This document shows, piece by piece, positions 1-9,184 of a stretch of 64,000 nucleotides of DNA. How positions within the stretch are numbered: position 1 is the first letter of the stretch; every line of letters begins with the position of its first letter. A program made the translations under genes and the position numbers. The notes beneath the pieces are model-generated. The model saw nothing but the letters and a program-made list of their open reading frames with translations, did not search any database and had not been told where the DNA came from. The stretch is from Pirellula sp. GTDB taxonomy: Bacteria; Planctomycetota; Planctomycetia; Pirellulales; Pirellulaceae. The stretch spans positions 61,145 through 125,144 of the forward strand of contig JAJTEK010000001.1 of NCBI GenBank assembly GCA_021299695.1, in the 5' to 3' direction.

Positions 1-3000
1 GACGGATATCGAGTCGATTGGAAGACGGCCGAGGCACCCTATGCAAGGCAAAGGGTGAGTGTTCCAGGCTATGAATTCTCCAATCGCAGGATTTGGCTCG
101 ATGAAATCAAATCGCTGGTAGCCAACCAAAACACCGTCGAGCATACTAAACCAGAAACCCTAGGCCAAAACTCCCCGGAACGACTTCTTTACCAACTCGG
201 CTGGACACGCTCGGCAACCTGTGAGGAGACGTTGGCAAACCCAGCCAAGCCTATGGTCTCGGACAAGCCCTGGCTCGTGCTCTCGGTGGGCGATGCTGCA
301 CTCGGAGCAGATCTGGAAAAACAACTTCAGAGCCTCGCATACCAAGTACGCCTGGCTCATTGGAATCCCGAAAAAAGGGACTGGCATCTCCAGCCTAGCG
401 ATCTGACGGGGGTTGAACGCATCATCCTGGCTGCAGGAGAGGCTTCTGGGAGTTTGGAAAACCACGACGATGTCCAATCGCTTTGCGATTCGCAAATTGA
501 GGCCTTTTCTCAGGCGCTCAGGCTGGCCCAAGCAGCCGAGGCCTCTGAACCGTCCAAAACCGATCGTTCAAGAGTTTTTTGGTTGGTAACCAATGGAGCA
601 TCGATGCTCGTGAATTCGCCGGCTCTCTCACCACTATCTGCCGTCCTCTGGGGTGGTGCCAAAGTCGCTTCGATCGAACTTCCCGAGTACTGGGGAGGAT
701 CGATCGATGCGGGAGATAGGGTGCTAGAGGCAGTCCGATGGATCGCTGGAAAATTCGATGAAGACCAAGTCATCCTCGATGGCCAAAGAGCGTGGGTGCC
801 TCGACTCGAACCGCTGCGAGTCGATTCGGATACGAATGCCCACCCCCTCGGACGTAGCGTGTTGATCAGCGGCGGACTCGGAGCGATCGGATTGCGATTG
901 GCCAAATATGCCCTCGAACAAGGCGCCGTGGAATTGATCCTGGTCGGCCGCAACGCAAAACCAACCGACCAGCAACACAGAAGGCTTGAAGGATTGCAGC
1001 GCAACGGGTGCTCGATTCGCTACCTATCTGCCGATGTTTCAAGCGAACAAGGACTTGCCAAACTAGACTCTGCCCTGGAAGGGACACAAATCGAGTCGAT
1101 CTTCCATACCGCTGGGATCGATTTCCTTTCTCCGATCGCTCAATGGACTGGCGAAGATATTCGTCGGGTCACTCAGGCCAAAATCCAAGGAGCATGGAAC
1201 CTCCATCGATGGAGCTTGAAGCACCCGATCAAACAATTTGTGTTGACCTCTTCGATCGCCTCGGTATGGGGAGCCCCCGAGCGGTTCCTCTATGCCTCTG
1301 CAAATGCGTTTCTCGATGCACTCGGGGATTCAAGAACTTTCCTTAAGCTTCCAGTGACTGTGCTGAATTTTGGCCCCTGGGCAGACGGCGGCATGGCCGA
1401 TCGAGCGTCGCTCGAAGAATACCAACGGGTTGGAATGCAAGGATTGGATCCTACCGAGACACTTCGAGCGATCGATCTGGTTCTCAAACGAGGAGTTTCA
1501 AAAGCGGTCATCACCGACACGCGATGGGAACGCTTTGTATCGGTCATGTCAGCTCGCAGAGCGAGATGCGTTTTCAACTCGGTACTCCTGGATAAAGATC
1601 AAATCCGAATTCCCCAAAAGGCTCTATCCAAAGAACCTTGGTTGACCGAACTCCGCATTCTGGACCAGAAACTCCAAGAGACCGAACTCAAGCGGTTGAT
1701 CCGTAAAGAACTTTCAGAGGTACTAAAATCTCAAGAGGAGCGAATCCATTCAGATCGAAATCTATTCCGTTTGGGATTGGATTCGATCACCGCCGTGGAG
1801 TTATCGATGCGGATAAAAAAGGGGACCGGAATCGTTGCAGGAAAATGGCTCTCGGGAGAACCTACGATCGACTCGGTCGCAAAAGCTTTATTGGACCATT
1901 GGAGAGCAGAGACTTCAGCCAATCCAACATCTGTCGGTGCAGAAATTGCAAGACCACTGGTCACCGGACCATGGACCAAAGAGCTCATGGCACTCTCAAG
2001 TATCGAGGAAAAAAAACGCAAAATGCTCGATTGGCTCGCCAGGGACCTCGAACGCCTCTTCGGGAAACCCACGTCCGGGCTTGCTCTTGAAACTCGAATG
2101 TCCGATCTAGGACTCGATTCGCTCGGCTCCGTTGATTTCGCAACCCACCTTAGGAAACAGTTGGGCCTTTCCTCCCCGCCACGCCTGATGCAGTACCCAA
2201 CGATCGGTGATTGGATCCTATCGATCTTGAACCAACCCAATTGGAAACGCACCGAAGAAGCCCCTCCAAGTGGACAAACCGCTGATCAAGGAGCCGAAAT
2301 CCTATTGTTCGAGCCCTCACTCCATGCAGATGTAATGGACTTTTGTGCCCAAGGTTGGCAGGACCGCGTACCGGAGATCCAACAAAAGCGTTGGGATTGG
2401 ATGTTCGTTGGCTCTGCAACAAGATTGCAAACCACTCCGAAGGTATGGTTGGCTCGCGACCAGAATAAAATCGTCGGCCAAATGGGGGTTCAGTTCACAG
2501 GCCTCAAGCTAGCCAAGGAAGAAATTCGATCGGGTTGGTTTGTCGAAACGATGGTTCTAGATCGCTATCGCTCGCAAGGCCTCGGTGCGCAGATCCTACT
2601 GCAGGCAGAAGAACAGATGCCTCAGGCACTCTCACTGGGCCAAACGCCCGAGGTTCGTAAAATCCTCGATTCACTCGGATGGAAACAAATTTGCCCTTTA
2701 AATATTCATGTGTTCATGACCAATCCTCAGAGCATTCTCAAGGGTAAATTTCCGATGGGTTTAGACCGACTCGCGGCTGCATATTTCAGCCTCCATCGCG
2801 CTCGTCGTAACGCCCTGCAAACAAGTCGAGATAGCCGGATCGAATTTCGTAGGATCGAGCGGTTTGATCGATCGCATGATGCTCTATGGAACGAAATGCG
2901 TAAATCCGTATCCTGTTTGGCTGTCAGAGATAGCAGTTTTCTTAATTGGAAATACTTCGATCAACCTGCGCTGAGCTACGATTGCTGGGAAATAATTCTT

Positions 3001-3378
3001 TCGGATCGAATCCTGGGAGTGGTGATTACAAGGACAGAGAATGCCACCAGAGAATATCCCTATAGCCGCCTCCATTGGATCGATTTAATCTGTCCCATGG
3101 ATCCTCGGACGATCAATACAATGATTCAGGGTTGCATTAAAAAATCCGAAGAACTAAAGGTCGATGCGATCTCAGTTCACCTTACTCACAAACTTATAGA
3201 GCAAGGACTCATTGAAAACGGATTTCTTAATAGACCTCCAACGCGATATCTTTTTGCATCACGAGGACTCCTCGAGGCACACCCTAACTTATGCGAATTG
3301 GATTGGCTCGTCACAAAGGGGGACTCAGACATTGATAGGCCCAATTGGGGCGATCAGAAAAAACTTCCGAGGGATTAG
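1..3378 (+). CDS. Type I polyketide synthase, C-terminal part (KR-ACP-ACP-tandem GNAT), 5' truncated
   Basis: The frame is open from base 1, and the first residues match the linker that follows a PKS acyltransferase domain, so KS and AT domains should lie upstream of the window. Counting from base 1, a ketoreductase occupies about residues 280-470, with the NADPH motif GGLGAIG near 291-297 and the catalytic Tyr in YASAN near 430. Two acyl/peptidyl carrier domains follow, each with an LGLDS phosphopantetheine motif (Ser near 595 and 707). From about 765 there is a GNAT acetyltransferase domain with RSQGLGAQI near 857. The last 220 residues look like a second GNAT-like half of the kind seen in exopolysaccharide acyltransferases, with an R-D-x3-L-N-W motif. 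Tandem ACPs followed by GNAT suggest an acyl chain is built and then transferred to an amine or hydroxyl, perhaps on the polymer made by the downstream genes. The domain calls are firm; the product is unknown. Confidence 0.9.
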   Translation, partial: DGYRVDWKTAEAPYARQRVSVPGYEFSNRRIWLDEIKSLVANQNTVEHTKPETLGQNSPERLLYQLGWTRSATCEETLANPAKPMVSDKPWLVLSVGDAALGADLEKQLQSLAYQVRLAHWNPEKRDWHLQPSDLTGVERIILAAGEASGSLENHDDVQSLCDSQIEAFSQALRLAQAAEASEPSKTDRSRVFWLVTNGASMLVNSPALSPLSAVLWGGAKVASIELPEYWGGSIDAGDRVLEAVRWIAGKFDEDQVILDGQRAWVPRLEPLRVDSDTNAHPLGRSVLISGGLGAIGLRLAKYALEQGAVELILVGRNAKPTDQQHRRLEGLQRNGCSIRYLSADVSSEQGLAKLDSALEGTQIESIFHTAGIDFLSPIAQWTGEDIRRVTQAKIQGAWNLHRWSLKHPIKQFVLTSSIASVWGAPERFLYASANAFLDALGDSRTFLKLPVTVLNFGPWADGGMADRASLEEYQRVGMQGLDPTETLRAIDLVLKRGVSKAVITDTRWERFVSVMSARRARCVFNSVLLDKDQIRIPQKALSKEPWLTELRILDQKLQETELKRLIRKELSEVLKSQEERIHSDRNLFRLGLDSITAVELSMRIKKGTGIVAGKWLSGEPTIDSVAKALLDHWRAETSANPTSVGAEIARPLVTGPWTKELMALSSIEEKKRKMLDWLARDLERLFGKPTSGLALETRMSDLGLDSLGSVDFATHLRKQLGLSSPPRLMQYPTIGDWILSILNQPNWKRTEEAPPSGQTADQGAEILLFEPSLHADVMDFCAQGWQDRVPEIQQKRWDWMFVGSATRLQTTPKVWLARDQNKIVGQMGVQFTGLKLAKEEIRSGWFVETMVLDRYRSQGLGAQILLQAEEQMPQALSLGQTPEVRKILDSLGWKQICPLNIHVFMTNPQSILKGKFPMGLDRLAAAYFSLHRARRNALQTSRDSRIEFRRIERFDRSHDALWNEMRKSVSCLAVRDSSFLNWKYFDQPALSYDCWEIILSDRILGVVITRTENATREYPYSRLHWIDLICPMDPRTINTMIQGCIKKSEELKVDAISVHLTHKLIEQGLIENGFLNRPPTRYLFASRGLLEAHPNLCELDWLVTKGDSDIDRPNWGDQKKLPRD

Positions 3379-3676
3379 AAAATCCCCCTCGACAAGAAGA
3401 AATCAAGATAGACCGAAATAAAAAATAATCAACAAACCAGAATAAGGAAAAAAATAGAAAATGAGAAACAAAGGCAAGACTTTATTAAACGAGAAAAAGA
3501 TTTCCATAACGATCGATTTTGAACAGATGATCATGTGAAAACGCGTAAAGACCGAGGAAAAATCCGTTGAGCGATCAAGGATTAACAAGCGATCAAGATG
3601 AAGAAACCTAGAAGATACACAAACGCGAGAAAACCAAACTGCGGATCTTTCTCATGAATCGAATAGGGTCTTGATT
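3379..3676. other. AT-rich intergenic region
   Basis: About 300 bases separate the PKS from the glycosyltransferase gene. The stretch is conspicuously A-rich on the plus strand compared with its neighbours. I see no convincing ORF, hairpin terminator or clear -10/-35 pair. The change in composition starts here and continues through the next two genes, which may mark a junction between DNA of different origins. Confidence 0.5.
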
Positions 3677-4879
3677 ATGCGGATACTGTATCATCATCGA
3701 ACGCGCGGAGATGGAGCCGAAGGAATCCATATAGGTGAAATTGTATCAGCTTTTGAATCCTTAGGAAACCAGGTTAAACTGGCTGGCCCCTGGTCGAAAA
3801 AGAAAAAACTTGGACTAGCTAGAAACCAAACAAACCTCGCAACCAAAAAGAGCTCTTTTCGATTGGCAGTGCTCTTCAAACAAACTGCGGAATTACTCTA
3901 CAACGCGATTTCTTTTTTCAGAGCGTTTTTTTGGGTTTTATGGTTTCGTCCGGCATTCATGTACGAAAGATACTCGGCATTCAATTGCGGTGGAATTCTT
4001 GCTGCCGCACTACTCAGATTGCCTGTTGTCCTAGAGGTCAATGCAACATTTGCGGGAAAATTCGGTTGCCGTTTCCATGTATGCTATCCGAATGCATTGA
4101 AGTTTTGCGAAAGAATCTCACTGGCAAACGCATCGGTTGTAGTTGTTGTCTCAAATGCCCTTCGAAATTGCGTGATCGATCAAGGTGTTGAACCCCACAA
4201 AGTTTTGGTGCTGCCAAATGCAATCAACGAACTTAAGTGCAGACGAGCCGAACAAGCTGCTGAAAAAAACAGCCCAAAGTTACGCGCAATCTTGGGAATT
4301 GAATCCGAATTCGTAATCGGCTTCGTTGGGTCCCTCCGTCGTTGGCACGGCATTGATTTTCTCATCCAAGCGATTCCCGATATAATCCAGGCATGTCCAA
4401 CCGCTCAGTTTCTAATTATTGGTTCTGGCGAGATGGAGGCGGAATTCAACGACTTTGTAAAGAGAGAAAAATTATCATCGAAAATCGTCTTGCACCCGGC
4501 GGTTGATCATGACGCTGTATTCGATTATTTGGCGATCATGACGATTGGATTAATGCCTGATTCAAATCAATTTGGTTCTCCGATGAAAATTCTGGAATAT
4601 ATGTCGATGGGGGTCGTTCCGGTGGCACCCGACGTAGAGCCAATTCACGAGATCATGGAAGACAGAGTCAATGGGATGATCTTTCAGCAGCGAAACCATT
4701 TTGCGTTTGTAGAAGCGATTTCGACCATGTATGAAGATCGGGAATTGAGGCTGAAACTTGCAAACAATGGGATGGGTTATGTAAAAACGCATCGGCTTTG
4801 GCGAATCAATGCAGAAAAGACTCTCGAAGCCATTGATCCATACCTTCGGCACCCCAAAAAAAGAAAGAGCATTGATTAG
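3677..4879 (+). CDS. GT4-family glycosyltransferase
   Basis: A 400-residue GT-B-fold glycosyltransferase, probably cytoplasmic, transferring a sugar from an activated donor to a lipid-linked or growing glycan. The N-terminal Rossmann half starts MRILYHH. The C-terminal donor-binding half has GFVGSLRRWHG near 215, a LIIGSGE strand, and the family 'E-x7-E'-type stretch (KILEYMSMG...EPIHEIM) near 305-330. The ATG at 3677 is preferred because the glycosyltransferase fold begins there; a TTG two codons earlier is the alternative. It precedes the adenylate-forming enzyme by two bases, so the two are probably co-transcribed. Base composition is more AT-rich than the wecB or exosortase genes. The family call is sound; the sugar specificity cannot be read from the sequence. 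Confidence 0.88.
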   Translation: MRILYHHRTRGDGAEGIHIGEIVSAFESLGNQVKLAGPWSKKKKLGLARNQTNLATKKSSFRLAVLFKQTAELLYNAISFFRAFFWVLWFRPAFMYERYSAFNCGGILAAALLRLPVVLEVNATFAGKFGCRFHVCYPNALKFCERISLANASVVVVVSNALRNCVIDQGVEPHKVLVLPNAINELKCRRAEQAAEKNSPKLRAILGIESEFVIGFVGSLRRWHGIDFLIQAIPDIIQACPTAQFLIIGSGEMEAEFNDFVKREKLSSKIVLHPAVDHDAVFDYLAIMTIGLMPDSNQFGSPMKILEYMSMGVVPVAPDVEPIHEIMEDRVNGMIFQQRNHFAFVEAISTMYEDRELRLKLANNGMGYVKTHRLWRINAEKTLEAIDPYLRHPKKRKSID

Positions 4880-4881
4880 AA

Positions 4882-6216
4882 ATGCAAGCCTATCAATTTT
4901 TCTGCCAAAACTTGATCCTCCCGTTGTCAGACCTTATTTTAGGACAACGAGTTTCGAAGACATTGAAACAACTGAGAGAATTTCAATGGAATTCACTCGA
5001 CAAGATCAATTCGTACAGGGATCGGAAGGTACATCTGCTTCTTACGAAGGCCACCGAAAGGATTCCTTATTACCAAGACGTGATGAAAACGTTGAACCTC
5101 CGTTCTAACTCCATGTTATCCTATGATGATCTGTGCAGATTTCCTATCCTAGAGAAACAAACCATACGCGAGCAAGGCGATCGGCTTATAGATCCACGCT
5201 TTACAGGACGCAGGTACAAGATGATGTCGTCGGGTTCGACTGGCGTTCAGACAACGGTCTGGTCGGATATTGCTTCGATGAACGAAGTCTACGCCACTCA
5301 ACTCTTGTTTTGGGAGTGGGGTGGGTTTAAACTTGCTGACAGGCATCTCCAGACAGGAATGTCCGTCGATCGTGGGGCGACGAAGAAGCTAAAGGATATG
5401 ATTTTTCGCTGTAATTATTTCAGTGCTTTTGGTCTCACGGACAAGCATTTACAGTTGATGCTCGAACAGATTGACAGGAAAAAAATTGAATTTGTTTTTG
5501 GTTACGCATCGAGTATCTATGTCCTAGCGAAATACCTTGAGTCGATTGGCGAAACTCGCCAACTTCGCTCTGTTTTCACATGGGGAGACAGCCTGTTTCC
5601 CAATTTTCGCCAAGTGATCGAGAGAGTTTTTCGCTGCAAGGTAAGTGACTGTTATGGTTTAGGCGAAGGGTTGCAATGCGCGGCTCAATGCGAAATACAT
5701 GACGGATTGCATGAAGCGATGCATGGTGTTGTGCTTGAGATTGTGGACTCCGCTGGGAATCCATGTCCCACGGGTGAAATCGGAAGAGTGATTGTTACCC
5801 GCTTGGAACACGGTTGTATGCCACTGATTCGCTATGATACAGGAGACGTAGCTTCGTTTCTTCTAGATCCCTGTCCCTGTGGACGGAAATTGCGATTGCT
5901 TTCGCGTATTCAGGGGCGAGCTACAGATATAGTCTCTACACCCTATGGCGATCGACTCATTGTTCATTTTTTCACTCAGCTTTTTGAAATGGTTCCTCAG
6001 ATTCGACAATTTCAGGTTCGTCAAGAGCAGCCGGATCGAATTCGTATTCTTTATGTTGCTAGCGACAGATTCGAAGTGGGTTTACTCGACGGTTTGAAAA
6101 AGCAGATCCAGATGAATTGCAAATATCCTTTGCAGGTGGATTTTGTTCCCGTGAGCGATATACCTCTTGAGAGGTCGAACAAGCGCCGTTTTGTAATATC
6201 GAATGTACCTTTGTAG
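4882..6216 (+). CDS. Phenylacetate-CoA ligase / CapK-like adenylate-forming enzyme
   Basis: A 444-residue member of the PaaK/CapK branch of acyl-adenylate-forming enzymes, which activate a carboxylic acid as an acyl-AMP and usually pass it to CoA or a carrier. The phosphate-binding loop SSGSTG lies at about residues 116-121, YGLGEG at about 258-263 and the ATP-binding RYDTGD at about 317-322. These are followed by a CPCG pair of cysteines, as in other PaaK-like proteins. It begins two bases after the glycosyltransferase stop codon. CapK-type proteins are recurrent in capsule and exopolysaccharide loci but their substrate is seldom known. Next to a PKS with carrier domains, supply or transfer of an acyl group is a reasonable inference. 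Confidence 0.88.
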   Translation: MQAYQFFCQNLILPLSDLILGQRVSKTLKQLREFQWNSLDKINSYRDRKVHLLLTKATERIPYYQDVMKTLNLRSNSMLSYDDLCRFPILEKQTIREQGDRLIDPRFTGRRYKMMSSGSTGVQTTVWSDIASMNEVYATQLLFWEWGGFKLADRHLQTGMSVDRGATKKLKDMIFRCNYFSAFGLTDKHLQLMLEQIDRKKIEFVFGYASSIYVLAKYLESIGETRQLRSVFTWGDSLFPNFRQVIERVFRCKVSDCYGLGEGLQCAAQCEIHDGLHEAMHGVVLEIVDSAGNPCPTGEIGRVIVTRLEHGCMPLIRYDTGDVASFLLDPCPCGRKLRLLSRIQGRATDIVSTPYGDRLIVHFFTQLFEMVPQIRQFQVRQEQPDRIRILYVASDRFEVGLLDGLKKQIQMNCKYPLQVDFVPVSDIPLERSNKRRFVISNVPL

Positions 6217-6279
6217 CAATTGCATCGCGTCGAAACACAAAAGACCTTTATTCCTGTTGCATGATCCAAGGATTCTCCC

Positions 6280-6479
6280 ATGAAAATACTTTTCTTAATC
6301 GATCCTACGACGGGTTCAGATCGGCGTAAAGAATTGGAACTCAGGCCAAATGCTATGTCTTGGCCGAGCAGACATGGGAATCTATTGCGGGAATAATACC
6401 TGAGTCGATTTACCAAATCTTAATGCGCCCTCATAAGCTGAAATTATCACACCAATACCATTTTAGATTGGCCAAATAA
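6280..6479 (+). pseudogene. Possible relic of a gene with frameshift and internal loss
   Basis: The gap between the adenylate-forming enzyme and the next glycosyltransferase holds pieces that look like coding sequence in two frames. An ATG at 6280 starts MKILFLIDPTTGSD, a typical glycosyltransferase-like opening, but the frame soon stops. Another frame reads ...LAEQTWESIAGIIPESIYQ and continues to a TAA at 6477-6479, directly abutting the GTG start of the following gene. One explanation is a gene reduced to its two ends by deletion plus frameshift. The pieces are too short to identify the family, and chance cannot be excluded. Confidence 0.35.
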
Positions 6480-7637
6480 GTGAACGTTTTCATCGTTACG
6501 GGCTTGATCGGGATCCTGCTTCCAAGCCTAGGGTATCCGCTTTTGATTTGCTTGGTCTCGGCATTCAAGAGATCATCTGGCCCAAAGAACACCGATCCCA
6601 AAATCCAGTTGGAATCCGATTTGCCCTCGGTAAGTTTCATACTCAACGCCTACAACGAAGGGGCAGTACTCCGAGAGAAACTTATCAATACCCTTGCGCT
6701 GAACTACCCGAGAAGCAAACTCGATGTTATGGTTCTATCAGACGCCTCATCGGATCAGACCGATCAGATCGCTCGAGAGTTTGCCGATCAAGGAATCCGG
6801 CTTTTTCGATCTGAAGAGCGTGTTGGTAAATCCGAAAACCTCACACGCTTTGTTCCTGAATCCAAAGGGTCACTCATTGTTTTTTCCGACGCGAACTCGA
6901 TCTACCAGCCAGACGCCATCCTTCGGCTTGTCTCCCATTTTGAAGACCCTCGAATCGGTTATGTCGTCGGGGCGCAGAGGTATCTTCGGCGTCAAGACCA
7001 TGCGGAGCATGACTCGGAGAATCAGTATTGGGAACTTGAACTTAAACTTAAGGAATGGGAGAGCAATGTCAGCAGTGTGGTCGGGGCAGACGGAGCGATT
7101 TTCACGATGCGAAAAGAGCTTTTTGAACCGCTTTTGGCAAGCGATATCAACGATTTCCTGGGTCCTCTGAAAATTATCCAAAAAGGATACCGTGGGGTCT
7201 TCGAACCCCAAGCAGTCTGTTACGAGGCTCCCGTATCGTCGATGCAACGGAACTTTTTTCGAAAGGTCCGCATCATCACCCGCAGCCTCCAAGCCGTCTG
7301 TCAAGTCCCCACGGTTCTTCTCCCGTGGAAGACAGGTTGGTTTGCAATCCAGGTTTGGTTTCATAAAGTACTGAGGTGGTTTTCGCCGGTTTTCATAGGT
7401 CTATTGCTCCTCGGGGCTGGACTGGATGTCACTCGTGGTGGCTTTCAGGGAAAGGTGATTTTTATCGCCTTTTTGGCATGGCTTGCCATCGCTGGCTTGT
7501 ATTTAATCCCTCCCTTTCGCAGAATCCCGATTGTTTCAACTGCCTGCTATGCCCTGGTCGTCAACGCGGCCGCGTTGGTTGGTCTCGTTTTGGCATTCAC
7601 GGGAAGGAATATCAAAACCTGGAAGCCTGACCGCTGA
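6480..7637 (+). CDS. GT2-family glycosyltransferase, membrane-associated (cellulose synthase-like)
   Basis: A 385-residue processive-type GT2 enzyme. An N-terminal membrane segment (about 1-28) precedes a GT-A domain that starts at VSFILNAYNEG. The nucleotide-sugar Asp motifs are visible as SDASSD near 87 and SDAN near 137, with GADGAIF near 202. The C-terminal 90 residues hold three or so membrane helices. It probably elongates or assembles the repeat unit at the inner membrane. The start is GTG at 6480, immediately after the stop of the upstream relic. The layout matches the enzyme encoded at 7894-9069 motif for motif, so the two are likely paralogs. Confidence 0.9.
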   Translation: MNVFIVTGLIGILLPSLGYPLLICLVSAFKRSSGPKNTDPKIQLESDLPSVSFILNAYNEGAVLREKLINTLALNYPRSKLDVMVLSDASSDQTDQIAREFADQGIRLFRSEERVGKSENLTRFVPESKGSLIVFSDANSIYQPDAILRLVSHFEDPRIGYVVGAQRYLRRQDHAEHDSENQYWELELKLKEWESNVSSVVGADGAIFTMRKELFEPLLASDINDFLGPLKIIQKGYRGVFEPQAVCYEAPVSSMQRNFFRKVRIITRSLQAVCQVPTVLLPWKTGWFAIQVWFHKVLRWFSPVFIGLLLLGAGLDVTRGGFQGKVIFIAFLAWLAIAGLYLIPPFRRIPIVSTACYALVVNAAALVGLVLAFTGRNIKTWKPDR

Positions 7638-7893
7638 GGGGTAAGGCGTTTACGGCTCAGAGTGGGCCTTTTTTGGGTCTCGAATACGTCCGAAGTTTCC
7701 ATTCTCCATGGGATTAATGATCCCTTTTGTATATAATTCGCGAAATACGATGAAAGATAACGTGTATCAAGGTGTTTGAAATTTTTTATTGAAGCGTCGT
7801 TTAGGCTTGCCCTGGTTGGGACTAAGTGACTGCTCTATGCAACCAATGCACCAAGAGCAATCGCTGAGAAGGGTTTTTTCAAGGTACTGGATT

Positions 7894-9069
7894 ATGAATC
7901 TCTATCTGTTTGTGTTGTTTTGTGTTTTCGTTTTAATTTTCGTTTACAGCAACTTTCTTTACCCTCTTGTGTTTGCATGTTTTGGCTTTTTAGAAAGCCA
8001 CTCAAAATCATCCAAGCATGGTTCGGAACAGGAGCTCCAGCCAATCACGTTGTTGGTACCGGCCTACAACGAATCGGCGGTCATCCTAGCCAAGCTTAAG
8101 AACATCGACACTTTGGAGTATCCCCCCGGAATGCTCCGTGTGATTGTTGCAAGTGATGGCAGTGACGATGGTACCCAAGAGATTGTACGCTCTTACCAAT
8201 CCAATCGACCTATCGAGCTATTGGATTTCCAAGAACGCAGGGGCAAGGCATCGATTGTCAATGATGCACTCTCGCAGTGTACCGATCCATGGGTTTGTCT
8301 TTGCGATGCGAACGTCATGTTCCGTCCTGATGCACTGGTTCGATTGGCGACCCGCCTGCAGTTACCGAGGGTAGGGGCCGTCACAGGGGACGTGCGCCTG
8401 GCGAGCGATGAATCTGACTTTGGTAGGGGTGAGTCGCTCTACTATGACGTGGAGCGAGCGATCCAAAAGGGGGAGTCTTTCATCGGTTCGGTCATGGGGG
8501 TTGACGGAGGGATGTACCTCATGCGACGCGAATTGTTCAAGCCTGTAGCCAAGGATACGATCCTCGATGACTTTACGATATCCATGACGGTCATCCGGCA
8601 AGGCTATTGCATTCGTTACGAACCCACCGCGATTGCGAATGAAAACGGAACTCCTTCTTCGGAAATCGAATTTGGGCGTCGAAAACGCGTGGCTCGGGGC
8701 GCGATTCAATCGATCTTCCGAGGAATCTATCCGTCGGTGTTCGATCAGCCCGTCGAATTTGCCCAATGGTTCAGCCATAAACTACTTCGATGGCTCAACC
8801 CGTTGGTTCTCATGGGTATTTTTCTTTTCAGCATTTTGTTGGCGTTCTCCAACACATGGTTTCAGGCGCTGCTCGGTTTAGAGATCCTGGCCATCGGCGG
8901 TGCGGTCCTAGCTTGGTTGATTCCCAAACTCCGGGATTGGCCGATCCTAGGTTTGATCTATTATTTTGGTCTGAGCCATTGGGCGATGCTCATCGGATTG
9001 CTCCAAGGGCTATCGGGTAAGTACTCTGCGGTATGGAACCGAACGGAGCGCAGATCGATAGCCAGTTGA
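7894..9069 (+). CDS. GT2-family glycosyltransferase, membrane-associated
   Basis: A GT2 enzyme of 391 residues from the preferred ATG at 7894, which has an AAGG sequence about nine bases upstream and starts the hydrophobic segment MNLYLFVLFCVFV. The reading frame is open 35 codons further upstream (from a TTG at 7789), but those residues do not look like part of the fold. Motifs are SDGSDD near 87, CDAN near 137, GVDGGMY near 203 and LDDF near 223, then C-terminal membrane helices. The spacing is the same as in the protein at 6480-7637. It probably adds a sugar of the polymer repeat at the cytoplasmic face of the membrane. Acceptor and donor are not determinable. Confidence 0.9.
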   Translation: MNLYLFVLFCVFVLIFVYSNFLYPLVFACFGFLESHSKSSKHGSEQELQPITLLVPAYNESAVILAKLKNIDTLEYPPGMLRVIVASDGSDDGTQEIVRSYQSNRPIELLDFQERRGKASIVNDALSQCTDPWVCLCDANVMFRPDALVRLATRLQLPRVGAVTGDVRLASDESDFGRGESLYYDVERAIQKGESFIGSVMGVDGGMYLMRRELFKPVAKDTILDDFTISMTVIRQGYCIRYEPTAIANENGTPSSEIEFGRRKRVARGAIQSIFRGIYPSVFDQPVEFAQWFSHKLLRWLNPLVLMGIFLFSILLAFSNTWFQALLGLEILAIGGAVLAWLIPKLRDWPILGLIYYFGLSHWAMLIGLLQGLSGKYSAVWNRTERRSIAS

Positions 9070-9184
9070 CGACTGTGCTCGCACTCGAAAACACATTCTC
9101 GATCTTGCTTTCCATGCCACCTTCGGACCGCCATTGATCTTGATCGACCACAATTTTGTAAATGAAAAGAGTATTTGACCGTCC

